Shown: positions 48,015 to 60,073, counted from the stretch's first letter. The stretch is DNA of 64,000 nt from Erwinia aphidicola (GCF_024169515.1 NZ_JAMKCQ010000001.1:310001-374000); one strand, 5' to 3'. A program made the numbers and translations. The notes: generated by a model not told the origin, from the sequence alone.

Positions 48015-49367
48015 TTATACCACCCAGTGCGGCAGGCGAAGAGTGATTTCCAGTCCGCCGTCACGGGCATTCATTGCGCTGACGTCACCCCGATGGGCCG
48101 CCACGACTTTACGCACGATGGATAACCCAAGGCCATAGCCTTTACCTGAAAGGGGCGAGTTTACGCGCACAAACGGGTCGAAAATGCTGGAAAGCTTATC
48201 CGCCTCCACCCCCGGCCCGCGATCGCGCACGCTGATAATCAGCCAGCCCTGCTCCTGGCGCAGGTTTATCTGCACCTGCTGGCCTTGCAGCGAGAAGCGC
48301 AGCGCATTACGCACCACATTCTCCACCGCCGAGCGGATCAGATTAGCATCCCCTTTGACGGTGTAATCCTGCTGCTCATCAGCGTACAACAGGATTTCAA
48401 CGCCGGGAACCTGTGCTTCATAACGCGCATCGTTCGCCACCGCTTCCAGCAGCCCCAGCAGGTCGAAATACTGCTCATCCGGCAGCGCCTGATGCTCTGC
48501 TCGCGACAGCGTCAGCAATTCGCCGATCATTTTATCCAGGCGCCGGGCTTCTTCATCAATGCGGTCGAGCGAAGCACCAACCGATTCCGGCGTCTGGCGC
48601 GCCAGCCCGGTCGCCAGCTGCAAACGTGCCAGCGGTGAGCGCAGCTCGTGCGAGACATCGTGCAGCAGCTCCTCACGGGCGCTGACCAGCACCGACAGGC
48701 GCTCGACCATGGCATCAAAGTCCTGCGCCACCACCGACAGCTCATCGTGGCGGCGGCGCATCTGCGGGAACAGACGCACCGAAAGGTCACCTTTTGAAAC
48801 GCGGGCAAAGCCGGCGCGCAGCTGGCGCATCGGGCGCGTCAGGTTCCAGGCAAGGATCAGGCTGAACAGCAGGCCACACACCATGCCGACGATAAACAGC
48901 GGTTCCGGCATGTTCAGGATGCTGTGAGGATGCCTGCCCATGGAGCTGTCAGCGCGCAGCCCCGCCACGTCGTAGCTCAGCTGATACTGGCGGCCATCGG
49001 CCCCTTTGACCCACTCCGTTACCTCTTTGGGAAACTCACCCGGCCCCAGATCGCGGTTGAGTTCATCGCGCGGCTGAAGCTGCGGCGGCGGTGACGCCAC
49101 CACTTTGACCGAGAAGAAACGCCGGTCGTTAGGCGGCCAGTCGACCATCATATCGTTCAGCGCCTCCATCCCGCCGCGCTGCAGCACCGAGACGGCCGAC
49201 GTCATCTGCAAATTAACGATGCGCTTAGTGGCCATGTTTTCTGGCGGCTCATGATGCTTGCCATATAAGCTAAAACCCAGCCAAAGCAGCTGGGTAATAG
49301 CGATATAGGTGAGCCAGAAGCCGATCAGGATCTTCCAAAACAGGAAGCCGCGGAAGCCGGTTTTCAT
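48015..49367 (-). CDS. Two-component sensor histidine kinase (CpxA/RssA-like)
   Basis: A 450-residue membrane kinase. Helix 1 at about residues 9-32, a periplasmic sensor of about 120 residues, helix 2 at 155-176, a HAMP linker (NLTRPMRQLRAGFARVSKGDLSVR), phospho-acceptor His240 (DVSHELRSPLARL) and an ATPase domain with N box (VENVVRNALRFS), DRGPGV and GKGYGLGLSIV. It overlaps its response regulator gene by 4 bases (ATGA). The pair resembles the CpxA and RssA group; I cannot name the signal. E. coli lacks it at this locus. Confidence 0.88.
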   Translation of the reverse strand: MKTGFRGFLFWKILIGFWLTYIAITQLLWLGFSLYGKHHEPPENMATKRIVNLQMTSAVSVLQRGGMEALNDMMVDWPPNDRRFFSVKVVASPPPQLQPRDELNRDLGPGEFPKEVTEWVKGADGRQYQLSYDVAGLRADSSMGRHPHSILNMPEPLFIVGMVCGLLFSLILAWNLTRPMRQLRAGFARVSKGDLSVRLFPQMRRRHDELSVVAQDFDAMVERLSVLVSAREELLHDVSHELRSPLARLQLATGLARQTPESVGASLDRIDEEARRLDKMIGELLTLSRAEHQALPDEQYFDLLGLLEAVANDARYEAQVPGVEILLYADEQQDYTVKGDANLIRSAVENVVRNALRFSLQGQQVQINLRQEQGWLIISVRDRGPGVEADKLSSIFDPFVRVNSPLSGKGYGLGLSIVRKVVAAHRGDVSAMNARDGGLEITLRLPHWVV

Positions 49368-50044
49368 CGGATACGGTAGCCGATACTGCGCACCGTCTCA
49401 ATATTGATGGTGTCATGGGTCAGCGCGGCCAGCTTCTGGCGGATATTACTGATATGCACGTCCACGCTGCGGTCGTAAGCTTCACGCGGGCGGCCTAACC
49501 CCTTTTCAGAGAGTTCATCTTTCGACACCACGCGGTCCGGCGAGCGCAGCAGCAGGTCCAGCAGGTTGAACTCCGATGCCGTCAGGTCAAAGGGCTTTTG
49601 CTGCCACTCGCTGATGCGCGTGGCCGGATTAAGCGTCAGCTCGCCCCAGGCGATAACATCTTTATTCTCAATAACCACGGGCTGCTCCTCCACGCGGCGC
49701 AGCACCGCCCGCAGGCGCGCCACCAGCTCGCGCGGGTAGCATGGCTTCGGCATATAGTCATCCGCACCCATCTCAAGGCCGATCACGCGATCGATGTTGT
49801 CGCCCTTGGCGGTCAGCATAATCACCGGCAGGCGGCTGTTCTGTCGTACCTGGCGCAGCACGTCAATCCCACTCATATCCGGCAGCATAATATCAAGGAT
49901 CATCGCGTGGTACTGGCCAGATAGCGCCCCATCCACGCCCGCTTTGCCGGTCAGAACCAGCGAGGCGTCAAAACCTTCCGCAATCAGATACTGACTGAGC
50001 ATGGTGCCCAATTCGAGGTCGTCATCGACCAGTAAAATTTTCAT
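49364..50044 (-). CDS. OmpR-family response regulator
   Basis: A 226-residue regulator. Receiver domain (1-115): DDD at 7-9, phospho-acceptor D51 (MILDIMLPDMSGIDVL), T78 and K100 (MPKPCYPREL). Winged-helix DNA-binding domain (130-226): FDLTASEFNLLDLLLRSPDRVVSKDELSEKGLGRPREAYDRSVDVHISNIRQKL. Partner of the downstream kinase. It is close to CpxR/RssB-type regulators. The adjacent GntR gene may belong to the same unit. Confidence 0.9.
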   Translation of the reverse strand: MKILLVDDDLELGTMLSQYLIAEGFDASLVLTGKAGVDGALSGQYHAMILDIMLPDMSGIDVLRQVRQNSRLPVIMLTAKGDNIDRVIGLEMGADDYMPKPCYPRELVARLRAVLRRVEEQPVVIENKDVIAWGELTLNPATRISEWQQKPFDLTASEFNLLDLLLRSPDRVVSKDELSEKGLGRPREAYDRSVDVHISNIRQKLAALTHDTINIETVRSIGYRIR

Positions 50045-50206
50045 ACAGGATCTCTCAATGATATAGCCGCCATTTTCGCCTTAAACCGACGAATTAGCAG
50101 CCGCTTTTACCCAATCCTTACAGTCTAACAAAGGCGGAAAAAAGGGGCGGAAGGATTTGATAGGCGTGGCGCCAGAAGGTTCTGCCGCCGTTGAGAAAAA
50201 GGGAGG

Positions 50207-51085
50207 CTAATAGACGCCGGTTGAGAGGTAGCGGTCGCCGCGATCGCAGATAATCGCCACGATGACGCTGCCGGGCTGTTCACGCGCAATACGTAGCGCT
50301 CCCGCCACCGCGCCGCCGGAGCTGACCCCGCAGAAGATGCCTTCGCGCTGTGCCAGCTGGCGCATCGTCTCTTCGGCTTCCTGCTGTGACATATCGATCA
50401 CCCGATCTACCAGCTCAGGACGGAAGATGCCCGGCAGATAGGCGGCAGGCCAGCGGCGAATGCCGGGAATGCTGCTGCCTTCCGAGGGCTGCAGCCCGAC
50501 AATCTCCACCGAGCTACTCAGCTCTTTCAGATACCTGCCGACGCCGGTAATGGTCCCGGTGGTGCCCATGCTGGAGACAAAATGGGTCAGGCGGCCAGCG
50601 CTCTGCTGCCAGATTTCCGGCCCGGTCGTCTGATAATGCCCGAGCGGGTTATCCGGGTTGTTAAACTGATCCAGCACTTTGCCTTCCCCGCGTGCCGCCA
50701 TCGCGGCGGCCAGGTCACGCGCGCCCTCCATGCCCTGCTCGCGGCTGACCAGAATCAGCTCGGCACCGTAGGCCTTCATCGCCGCCTGGCGCTCAATGCT
50801 CATATTCTCCGGCATCAGCAGCTTCAGCACATACCCTTTCATCGCGGCGATCATCGCCAGCGCGATACCGGTATTGCCGCTGGTCGCTTCAATCAGCACG
50901 TCGCCGGGGCGAATTTCCCCGCGCAGCTCAGCCTGATGGATCATCGACAGCGCAGCACGGTCTTTCACCGAACCAGCGGGATTATTTCCCTCCAGCTTTA
51001 GCCAGATTTCGCTGCCGTTGTCCGGCGCCAGGCGCTGCAGCTTAATCAGCGGCGTATTGCCGATGGTATTTTCGAGTGTGGTCAA
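50207..51085 (-). CDS. cysM: Cysteine synthase B
   Basis: A 292-residue PLP enzyme that makes cysteine, and can use thiosulfate to give S-sulfocysteine. PLP lysine K41 (NNPAGSVKDRAALSM), TSGNTG loop, SSMGTTGTITG phosphate loop, CDRGDRYLSTGVY at the C-terminus. About 11 residues shorter than E. coli CysM, mostly at the C-terminus. Last gene of the cysPTWAM operon, 76 bases after cysA. Confidence 0.96.
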   Translation of the reverse strand: MTTLENTIGNTPLIKLQRLAPDNGSEIWLKLEGNNPAGSVKDRAALSMIHQAELRGEIRPGDVLIEATSGNTGIALAMIAAMKGYVLKLLMPENMSIERQAAMKAYGAELILVSREQGMEGARDLAAAMAARGEGKVLDQFNNPDNPLGHYQTTGPEIWQQSAGRLTHFVSSMGTTGTITGVGRYLKELSSSVEIVGLQPSEGSSIPGIRRWPAAYLPGIFRPELVDRVIDMSQQEAEETMRQLAQREGIFCGVSSGGAVAGALRIAREQPGSVIVAIICDRGDRYLSTGVY

Positions 51086-51161
51086 GGTGTGATTCCCGGC
51101 ATGAAATGAGAGAGGCCGGAATTACCCAGCCTCTCTCCAAAAGATGTCAGCACAAAAAATA

Positions 51162-52250
51162 TCAGGCGCTCTGCGCAAAGGCAACAGGGCGTAACGGCGT
51201 ATCGCCGTGATACAGGCGCGCGTGCTGCAGGCCGACGAACAGGCGCTCACCGCGGATCGGTGCAACCTGGTCCCCTTCCATGACCACGGTAATCGGCTCA
51301 CCGCTCCACTCTGCGGGCTGAACCACCAGCTGCCAGTAATGCCCACGCGGACTGACTTCAAGAATCTGCACCGGCAGCGGCGTTTCCAGGCTGCTCTGAC
51401 GGCTGACGTTAATCTCCCACGGGCGCAGGAACAGCTCAACCGCTCCCTGATGCGCCGGCGCGTAGCCCAGCGGCCAGTGATGGGCACCAACATGGAACTG
51501 GGAGCCGTGCACTTCGCCGTCGAAGCGGTTCACTTCACCGAGGAACTCCAGCACAAAACGGGTGGCCGGATCGCGCCAGACGTCGTCCGGCGTGCCCACC
51601 TGCTCAATGTTGCCCTGGCTCATCACCACCACGCGGTCGGCGACTTCCATCGCTTCTTCCTGGTCATGGGTCACGAAGACGCTGGTGAACTTGAGTTCTT
51701 CATGCAGCTGACGCAGCCAGCGGCGCAGCTCTTTGCGCACCTGCGCATCCAGCGCGCCAAATGGCTCATCCAGCAGCAGGATCTGTGGCTCAACGGCCAG
51801 CGCACGCGCCAGCGCCACACGCTGCTTCTGCCCGCCTGACAGCTGTGCCGGATAGCGGCTGGCAAGATGCCCCAGCTGCACCATCTCCAGCAGGCGGGTG
51901 ACCTTCTGCTTAATTTCTGCTGCTGACGGGCGTTCGCGGCGTGGCAGCACCGACAGGCCAAAGGCGATATTGTCGAACACCGTCATATGGCGGAACAGCG
52001 CGTAGTGCTGGAACACAAAGCCGACCTGGCGATCGCGGGCATGCACGCGGCTGACATCCTTCCCGTGGAAGCTCAGGCGCCCGCTGTTCTGGTTTTCCAG
52101 CCCGGCGATAATACGCAGCAGCGTGGTTTTGCCGGAGCCAGACGGCCCCAGCAGCGCCACCATTTGCCCGGAAGGGATATCCAGGGAAATATCGTTCAGG
52201 ACTTTCGTCTTGCCGAAGGATTTATTGATGTTACCGATCTCAATGCTCAT
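51162..52250 (-). CDS. cysA: Sulfate/thiosulfate ABC transporter ATPase CysA
   Basis: A 362-residue ATPase. Walker [13 protein letters not shown] (about 35-46), Q loop [15 protein letters not shown] signature [15 protein letters not shown], Walker [14 protein letters not shown] loop [10 protein letters not shown]; a TOBE-type regulatory domain follows (about 240-350). Its start overlaps cysW by 11 bases. It powers the CysT/CysW permease. Confidence 0.97.
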   Translation of the reverse strand: MSIEIGNINKSFGKTKVLNDISLDIPSGQMVALLGPSGSGKTTLLRIIAGLENQNSGRLSFHGKDVSRVHARDRQVGFVFQHYALFRHMTVFDNIAFGLSVLPRRERPSAAEIKQKVTRLLEMVQLGHLASRYPAQLSGGQKQRVALARALAVEPQILLLDEPFGALDAQVRKELRRWLRQLHEELKFTSVFVTHDQEEAMEVADRVVVMSQGNIEQVGTPDDVWRDPATRFVLEFLGEVNRFDGEVHGSQFHVGAHHWPLGYAPAHQGAVELFLRPWEINVSRQSSLETPLPVQILEVSPRGHYWQLVVQPAEWSGEPITVVMEGDQVAPIRGERLFVGLQHARLYHGDTPLRPVAFAQSA

Positions 52251-53115
52251 GGTTCCCCTCCCGTTGCAAGCGCTTCTGCTGGCTCTCTAACCGCCACTGC
52301 ACCGCACTTTTCAGAAACAGCGTCACTATCGCCATCAGAGTCAACAAGCCCGCGGCGGTAAATGCGCCCACGCTGTTGTAGTCCTGATGCAGTAATTCAA
52401 CCTGTAATGGCAGCGTGTAGGTCTCGCCGCGAATCGATCCCGATACCACCGAGACCGCACCAAACTCACCAATCGCACGGGCGTTGGTTAACACCACGCC
52501 ATAAAGCAGCGCCCAGCGGATATTGGGCAGCGTCACGCGCCAGAACATTTTCCAGCCGGAGGCGCCCAGCAGCACCGCCGCTTCATCTTCGTGCGAGCCC
52601 TGGCTCAGCATCACCGGCACCAGTTCGCGCACCACAAACGGACAGGTGACAAATATGGTGACCATGGCCATGCCCTGCCAGGAGAACATCAGCTGGATGT
52701 TATGGGCATCCAGCCAGCCGCCTGCCGGGCCGTTCACGCCCCAGAACAGCAGATACATCAGCCCTGCCACCACCGGCGACACGGCGAAAGGAATATCAAA
52801 CAGCGTCAGCAGCAGCTGGCGACCGGGGAAGCTAAAACGCGTCACCAGCCAGGCCAGCAGGGTTCCGAACACCAGGTTGACCGGCACCGCGATCAGCGCA
52901 ATCAGCACGGTCAGCCAGATCGAGTGCAGCATATCGGCATCGCCAAGATTGCTCAGCGTGGCCATCAGCCCCTCAGAAAATGCGGTAGTGAAAATTGCCA
53001 CTAAAGGCACCACCAGCAGCAGCAGGGAGATCAGCATCCCCAGGCCAATCAGGATCCACTTACCCCACTGAAAGCGGGTACGATCTGCCCCTTTAAAATC
53101 GGTAACGTCTGCCAT
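52240..53115 (-). CDS. cysW: Sulfate/thiosulfate ABC permease CysW
   Basis: A 291-residue inner-membrane permease with six helices and the EAA loop [24 protein letters not shown], which contacts CysA. It begins at the cysT stop (TAATG overlap) and ends inside cysA by 11 bases. N-terminus slightly extended and hydrophilic ([14 protein letters not shown]) as in E. coli. Confidence 0.96.
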   Translation of the reverse strand: MADVTDFKGADRTRFQWGKWILIGLGMLISLLLLVVPLVAIFTTAFSEGLMATLSNLGDADMLHSIWLTVLIALIAVPVNLVFGTLLAWLVTRFSFPGRQLLLTLFDIPFAVSPVVAGLMYLLFWGVNGPAGGWLDAHNIQLMFSWQGMAMVTIFVTCPFVVRELVPVMLSQGSHEDEAAVLLGASGWKMFWRVTLPNIRWALLYGVVLTNARAIGEFGAVSVVSGSIRGETYTLPLQVELLHQDYNSVGAFTAAGLLTLMAIVTLFLKSAVQWRLESQQKRLQREGNHEH

Positions 53116-53948
53116 TAGTGGCCTCCAATACGACGGCCAAAGCGGCTCTGCAGGGTGTTAATCGCAAACAGCAGCAGCAGCGAGGCGGCGAGGATAACCG
53201 AGGCAATCGCGCTGGCTGCCGGATAATCGAACTCCTGAAGGCGCACAAAAATCATCAGCGAGGTCACTTCGGTTTTCCACGCGATATTCCCGGCGATGAA
53301 GATCACTGCGCCAAACTCGCCGAGGCTGCGGGTGAACGACAGCGCGGTTCCGGCCAGCAGCGCCGGGCCAACTTCCGGCAGCACCACGCGGCGGAAGCTC
53401 TGCCACGGCGTCGCGCCTAAGGTTTCAGCCGCTTCTTCATACTCTGGTCCTAACTCTTCCAGCACCGGCTGCACGGTACGCACCACAAACGGGATACTGG
53501 TAAACGCCATCGCCACGGCAATACCGAGCCAGGTGTAAGAGACTTTAATATCGAACTGCGCCAGCCACTGACCGTACCAGCCGTTGACCGAGAACAGCCC
53601 GGCCAGCGTCAAACCCGCTACCGCGGTTGGCAGCGCAAACGGCAGGTCCATCAGGCCATCAAGCATGGCGCGGCCCGGGAAGCGGTAGCGCGTCAGGATC
53701 CATGCCATCAGCATGCCAAACAGCGCGTTGAAGAGGGATGCCACACCGGCAGCCAGCAGGGTCACTTCATACGCTGCAACCACCTGCGGGTTGGTGATCA
53801 CTTCCCAGTACTGCGCCAGCGTCATCTGCGACAGCTGCATCAGCAGCGCGCTGATCGGCAGCAGCAGGATCAGACAGGTGAAAAACAGGCTGCTGCCAAG
53901 GCTGATGCCAAACCCGGGCAGTACGCGCTTACTACTGGTTGCAAACAT
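53115..53948 (-). CDS. cysT: Sulfate/thiosulfate ABC permease CysT (CysU)
   Basis: A 277-residue permease, partner of CysW, with the EAA loop EYEEAAETLGATPWQSFRRVVLPEVGPALL. N-terminal SSKRVLPGFGISLGSSLFFTCLILLLPIS leads into helix 1. It starts 2 bases after the cysP stop, so the operon is tightly packed. Confidence 0.96.
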   Translation of the reverse strand: MFATSSKRVLPGFGISLGSSLFFTCLILLLPISALLMQLSQMTLAQYWEVITNPQVVAAYEVTLLAAGVASLFNALFGMLMAWILTRYRFPGRAMLDGLMDLPFALPTAVAGLTLAGLFSVNGWYGQWLAQFDIKVSYTWLGIAVAMAFTSIPFVVRTVQPVLEELGPEYEEAAETLGATPWQSFRRVVLPEVGPALLAGTALSFTRSLGEFGAVIFIAGNIAWKTEVTSLMIFVRLQEFDYPAASAIASVILAASLLLLFAINTLQSRFGRRIGGH

Positions 53949-53950
53949 CT

Positions 53951-54964
53951 TTAACGCCCCGCCGCTAACAGCTTATCCAGCTCGCCACCGCTGACGAAAT
54001 GGGTTTTCATCACGTGATCCCAGCTTCCGAAAGACTCCTCAACCTTAAACAGGTTGGTCTGCGGGAAGCGATCTTTCTGTTCGGCCATCAGCTGCGGATT
54101 ATTCACCCGGTAGTAAAACTGGGTCATTATCTGCTGTGCCTTCGGCGTGTAGAGATAGTTGAGATAGGCTTTGGCCGCGTCTTCGGTTTTGTTGTGTTCG
54201 ACATTTTTATCGATCCACGCCACCGGGAACTCCGCCAGAATATTGGTTTTCGGTACGATCACTTCATAACCGTCTTTCGCGTACTGGTTGCGGATGGTGT
54301 TCACCTCCGACTCAAAGCTGATCAGCACATCGCCCAGCCCGCGCTCCACAAAGGTGGTGGTGGCCCCGCGTCCGCCGGTATCAAACACTTCGACGTTTTT
54401 CAGAAACTGGGTCATCGACTTTTCGGTTTTGGCTTTATCCTGGCCATCGGACCGATCGAAAGCCCCCCACGCGGCCAGGTAGGTATAGCGCGCATTACCG
54501 GAGGTTTTCGGATTCGGGAAAATCAGCTTCACATCGTCACGCACCAGGTCGTTCCAGTCGTGGATGTTCTTCGGGTTACCTTTACGCACCAGGAAGGCCA
54601 TGGTGGAGTAAAACGGCGAGCTGTTATTCGGCAGGCGCTGCTTCCAGTCGGCCGGGATCAGGTTGCCTTTGTCATGCAGGATCTGCACGTCCGTGGTCTG
54701 ATTGTAGGTCACCACGTCCGCCTTTAGCCCCTGCAGGATTGCCAGCGCCTGCTTGGAGGAACCGGCATGGGACTGTTTTATGGTCAGGGTGTCGCCCGGA
54801 TGCTGCTGCGCCCACTGCTGCTCAAACGGTGCATTCAGGGCGGTAAACAGCTCGCGTGACACATCATACGAACTGTTGAGAAGTTCTGTGGCCTGCGCGC
54901 CTGTTGCCAGCAGTATAGAAAGTGCGGTAGCGCTCACTAATTTTTTAACCGTCGGTAACGTCAT
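53951..54964 (-). CDS. cysP: Thiosulfate-binding protein CysP
   Basis: A 337-residue periplasmic binding protein with signal peptide ([20 protein letters not shown]) and the family stretches [34 protein letters not shown] and [20 protein letters not shown] (oxyanion-binding region). The start at 54964 is supported by AGGGTG upstream; the longer frame adds a non-signal-like extension. First gene of cysPTWAM. CysB activation is expected; the promoter region also holds tandem palindromes. Confidence 0.95.
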   Translation of the reverse strand: MTLPTVKKLVSATALSILLATGAQATELLNSSYDVSRELFTALNAPFEQQWAQQHPGDTLTIKQSHAGSSKQALAILQGLKADVVTYNQTTDVQILHDKGNLIPADWKQRLPNNSSPFYSTMAFLVRKGNPKNIHDWNDLVRDDVKLIFPNPKTSGNARYTYLAAWGAFDRSDGQDKAKTEKSMTQFLKNVEVFDTGGRGATTTFVERGLGDVLISFESEVNTIRNQYAKDGYEVIVPKTNILAEFPVAWIDKNVEHNKTEDAAKAYLNYLYTPKAQQIMTQFYYRVNNPQLMAEQKDRFPQTNLFKVEESFGSWDHVMKTHFVSGGELDKLLAAGR

Positions 54965-55129
54965 ATTGCACCCTGAAAGATTGCCCGCCAGCCAGGCCAT
55001 AAGAGCGTTCAGTTTATTTATAACCCGGGTGAAAGCTGTAGCGGTTTTATATACCGTTTGGTGCTTTGCAAGTAGAAAACGCTATAAGGGTATGGAATTG
55101 GTTATGCAGGGGATGGGAAATGAAGGTCG

Positions 55130-55169
55130 GGGCGGGTCATGACCCGCCCGGTCCAGGCATGCCTGGACC
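55130..55169. repeat. Two abutting perfect 20-bp palindromes
   Basis: GGGCGGGTCATGACCCGCCC (55130-55149) directly followed by GGTCCAGGCATGCCTGGACC (55150-55169), then CTACG. The second shares its core with 19384-19403. Located between the cysP promoter region and the 3' end of yfeX; possibly a transcript end or a REP-like unit. Confidence 0.65.
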
Positions 55170-55189
55170 CTACGCGTGGCTAACTGACA

Positions 55190-56083
55190 TTACAACGCCG
55201 CTAGCTGCTCCAGCGACGGTGCATAGAAGTAGCTGCCGCTGACCGGCTTGGTGAAGCGCAGCATCGCATCGAACTTGCCGTCGGTTTCGCCGAACATGCT
55301 CAGCAGCTGCTGCTCAATGTTATGCAGCGTATGGCAGTAGGCGAGGAAAAACAGCCCGTTGGTGCCGCTGGCCGTGCCGTACGGCAGGCTCTGACGCAGG
55401 ATCTTCAGCCCTGCCCCGTTCTCCTTAAGGTCAACGCGCGCCACGTGTGAGGTCACCGGGCGGGCATCCCCTTCCAGCTCTTCATTACTGACTTTGGTAC
55501 GGCCCATGATCTGCTGCTGCTTATCCACCGTCAGGCGGTTAAACATTTTCAGATTGTGCTGCCAGCGTTGGCTGAACACGTAGCTACCACCCGCATTATC
55601 GCCCGCGGCAATAATCGCCACCTGCTGGCGCTTTTCACCCTGAGGGTTTTCAGTGCCGTCAACAAAGCCGCTCAGATCGCGGTCTTCCGTCCAGCGGAAG
55701 CCGTGCGTCTCTTCGGCAATGCGCAGGGTGTCACCAAAGGCCGCGAGCGCAGCCTGGGCAAGGCTAAAGTTAACATCGTGACGCAGCGACTGAATATGGA
55801 TCAGCAGGTCGCGCTGGGTGGCGGGGGCCATGCCCTTGCCCAGCGGCAGGAAATCTTTCAGCTCGCTGACCTGTGACGGATTGAGGTCGCTCCACAGGCC
55901 GTTGCCAAAAGCCATCACGGCACCGAGGCCGGCATCCGGGTACTGCTGCTGCAGTGCTGCTAACTGCTGTAAGAAGTTCGTCACGGCGCGGCGCAGAACG
56001 GCAATATCGCCCGCCACCATGGCTTCAAGGTAAATAGCAAAACGGCGATGCTCTAACAAAATGCCGCTCTGGAAATGGGACAT
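55190..56083 (-). CDS. yfeX: Dye-decolorising peroxidase YfeX
   Basis: A 297-residue DyP-type haem peroxidase, same family and size as E. coli YfeX (299). The GxxDG motif is [10 protein letters not shown] (catalytic Asp near residue 143), and the proximal haem His lies in [15 protein letters not shown]. It is reported to oxidise porphyrinogens and possibly to handle haem. No Tat signal, so cytoplasmic. Transcribed toward cysP, a separate unit. Confidence 0.95.
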   Translation of the reverse strand: MSHFQSGILLEHRRFAIYLEAMVAGDIAVLRRAVTNFLQQLAALQQQYPDAGLGAVMAFGNGLWSDLNPSQVSELKDFLPLGKGMAPATQRDLLIHIQSLRHDVNFSLAQAALAAFGDTLRIAEETHGFRWTEDRDLSGFVDGTENPQGEKRQQVAIIAAGDNAGGSYVFSQRWQHNLKMFNRLTVDKQQQIMGRTKVSNEELEGDARPVTSHVARVDLKENGAGLKILRQSLPYGTASGTNGLFFLAYCHTLHNIEQQLLSMFGETDGKFDAMLRFTKPVSGSYFYAPSLEQLAAL

Positions 56084-56199
56084 ACTGCTCTCCTGGCGTT
56101 CAGGTTATTTCTGCTCGATTTTGCGCCGTATCATACCTTAAATCGTACCGCCAGGAGACTATTTATACGCAGTATTACTGGGGTCTTTGTCGCCAGGCG

Positions 56200-56823
56200 T
56201 TAGCGGCGCCAGATAATTTTGCTCAGCTTCCAGCTTTTCAGCGCATCGTCAGACGGCATCAATCCTTCCGGCCCGTGCCATTCGCCGCTGAACTGGTAGC
56301 TGATGTGCTGGCTGCCCGGCGCCTTACACTCCACGCTGGCGCTGTCGCCTGCGCTGGTCTGCTGGCAGGCGCCAAACGCTTTGCTGTAGAGATCGCTGAA
56401 TGGCGTGCCGATCTTAACGCCGCTCTCAGTGGCCACATCGCTGTCGCTGACCTCAATCTGGTTAACGGTCGTCTGCCCCGTCAGCACCATCTTGACCTGT
56501 TTGTCGCTGTCCAGCGCCTGCCAGAAGTGCACGATATTGCCGTTGGCGGTGCGCATCCCCTGGCGCAGCTGATAGTTGCCGCTCAGGCCATCCTCTATCG
56601 CCTCCTGCTGCATGGCGGTGCTGCCATTGACTTTACCCACGCCCTGCTCGCTCACCTGCAGCGAAGAACTAAACCAGTGCGTGGGGGACAGGCTGGACCA
56701 CGACCAGGAAATCGGATTCCACCAGGTGGATGACGAGGCGCTTTGCGGCTGCGAAGAAGAGGAACCGGCGCAGCCAGCCAGCATGATGGTGGCGATTAAC
56801 AGCGCCGGGCGAAAAGTTTTCAT
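56200..56823 (-). CDS. yfeY: YfeY-like lipoprotein
   Basis: A 207-residue lipoprotein: signal peptide KTFRPALLIATIMLAGC with lipobox LAGC, a Ser/Gln-rich linker, then the conserved body VSEQGVGKVNGSTAMQQEAIEDGLSGNYQLRQGM...GSQHISYQFSGEWHGPEGLMPSDDALKSWKLSKIIWRR, which matches E. coli YfeY closely. In E. coli it belongs to the sigma-E envelope-stress regulon; I could not call a sigma-E promoter here. GGAG precedes the ATG. Confidence 0.92.
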   Translation of the reverse strand: MKTFRPALLIATIMLAGCAGSSSSQPQSASSSTWWNPISWSWSSLSPTHWFSSSLQVSEQGVGKVNGSTAMQQEAIEDGLSGNYQLRQGMRTANGNIVHFWQALDSDKQVKMVLTGQTTVNQIEVSDSDVATESGVKIGTPFSDLYSKAFGACQQTSAGDSASVECKAPGSQHISYQFSGEWHGPEGLMPSDDALKSWKLSKIIWRR

Positions 56824-56892
56824 GACAACTCCAGTGAATAAACGGGGTCCTTAATTACCTGCTTGGAGTACCGGCAGGCAAAAAAGTTTTAT

Positions 56893-57339
56893 TTAATGAT
56901 TTTTTGCCGGGTCGAAGCAGTCGCGCAGCCGTGGGGAGAACAGCAGCGCCAGCAGCGCAAGACCATCCAGCAGCGTCACCATCAGCAGCAGTTCGGAGAG
57001 CGGATCCTCTTCCTGCCACTGCATCAGCAGCGGCGCCAGCATCGTCACCGCCAGCGTGATAATCAGCACCCAGCGCCAGGCCTGCCACAGGCGCGGCAGG
57101 CGCTGACGATAACCGGTCAGCAGCAGGCCAATGGCGGCTGGAATGCCAAAACCCAGGCCAAGCCAAAACGAGTGAGTATCCGGGTAGAATAGCTCCAGCA
57201 GCTGCGTGCCCTGCTGGCGCGACGCACCGGCCATAACAAACATCACCCAGGTGCGGGCCTGCAGCAGTAAGATTGCCCAAAAGCTCAGCGGCAGTCGCAG
57301 CTGGCCTTTGGCGTCGTAATCATCAGGGGAATAATTCAC
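56893..57339 (-). CDS. yfeZ: YfeZ-like inner-membrane protein
   Basis: A 148-residue protein with four predicted helices. The N-terminus YDAKGQLRLPLSFWAILLLQARTWVMFVMAGASRQQGTQLLELFYP matches E. coli YfeZ (DUF2919). Function unknown. Same strand as yfeY, 69 bases upstream, as in E. coli. Confidence 0.88.
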   Translation of the reverse strand: MNYSPDDYDAKGQLRLPLSFWAILLLQARTWVMFVMAGASRQQGTQLLELFYPDTHSFWLGLGFGIPAAIGLLLTGYRQRLPRLWQAWRWVLIITLAVTMLAPLLMQWQEEDPLSELLLMVTLLDGLALLALLFSPRLRDCFDPAKNH

Positions 57340-57404
57340 ATTAATTACTTAACAAATCAGGCACCGTATTCCTCAAAATCATTGGCGTTGTGGCAAGGCA
57401 GCAA

Positions 57405-57545
57405 AAGCGTGACAACTCGCTCAATGAGCGAGTTGAACAGCGCCTGCGCTGGCCCGCAGGGTGAGCTTCATCAATGAAGCTCATAATCCCGATGAGCTTA
57501 CATAAGTAAGTGATTCGGGTGAAGGCTTGCCGCTAACGCCGCCAC
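57405..57545. repeat. ERIC-like repeat between yfeZ and ypeA
   Basis: The stretch GAGCTTACATAAGTAAGTGA with GGGTGA shortly after matches the conserved central end of enterobacterial ERIC elements (ERIC core: GGAGCTTACATAAGTAAGTGACTGGGGTGAGCG; three differences by eye). It also holds perfect hairpins AACTCGCTCA-A-TGAGCGAGTT (57414-57434), GAGCTTCAT-CA-ATGAAGCTC (57463-57482) and CTTAC-ATAA-GTAAG (57497-57510). Length and boundaries are approximate. Confidence 0.7.
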
Positions 57546-57567
57546 GGCGTCAAGGATGACGAGGGAT

Positions 57568-57993
57568 TTAATACTCGCGGTCTTCAATCAGACGCTTGCC
57601 AAGCAGCAGGCTGTCCTGAGTTTCATAATCCAGCTTTTCGTAAAAGCCCGCTACCGCATCGTTCTCTTCGCGCACCATCACATTGATTTTTGGGCAGCCG
57701 CGCGCAATCAGTTTTTTCTCCAGGCGATTAATCAGCGCGTTGGCAAAGCCACGGCCCTGATAATCAGGATGCACGCCGAGATAATAGGCAGAGCCGCGAT
57801 GTCCGTCGTAGCCGCCCATCAGCGTGCCAACGATCTCGCCCCCCACCACCGCCACCAGGAACAGGTCCGGGTCGTGATTGAGCTTACGCTCGATATCCAT
57901 TTCCGGGTCATTCCACGGACGTAACAAATCGCAACGCTCCCAAAGGGTGATCACTTCTTCAAAATCATCTTGTCGGAATGCGCGGATTTCCAT
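57568..57993 (-). CDS. ypeA: YpeA GNAT acetyltransferase
   Basis: A 141-residue GNAT protein matching E. coli Ype[68 protein letters not shown] (motif A, Q-G-R-G-F CoA loop) and [14 protein letters not shown]. The substrate is not established. In E. coli ypeA, yfeZ and yfeY are adjacent; here an ERIC-like element separates ypeA from yfeZ. Confidence 0.93.
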   Translation of the reverse strand: MEIRAFRQDDFEEVITLWERCDLLRPWNDPEMDIERKLNHDPDLFLVAVVGGEIVGTLMGGYDGHRGSAYYLGVHPDYQGRGFANALINRLEKKLIARGCPKINVMVREENDAVAGFYEKLDYETQDSLLLGKRLIEDREY

Positions 57994-58200
57994 GGGATAT
58001 ACCTGATGTTAAGGCTAATTTGCTGATTATCACGCTTTCTTCTGCAGGTGCAAGTCTGTTAACGCACCTGAAAGAAAAAAAACGGCTGTTGTGCAATTAG
58101 TCTGCTGAAATAACTGGTAAAAACCTGAAATAGTTCCCCCCTCGCTGTCGACGCATTGTTACGATATAACACTAAGCACTTAATGCTTCAGGATCTTCTT

Positions 58201-60035
<1,835 letters not shown>

Positions 60036-60042
60036 ATGAAGT

Positions 60043-60068
60043 GGCCGGGCATCACACCCGGCCTTTTT
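60043..60068 (+). terminator. Terminator of hemF (shared with maeB)
   Basis: GGCCGGG (60043-60049), loop CATCACA, CCCGGCC (60057-60063), five T. Convergent with the maeB end at 60074. Confidence 0.9.
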
Positions 60069-60073
60069 GAGGA

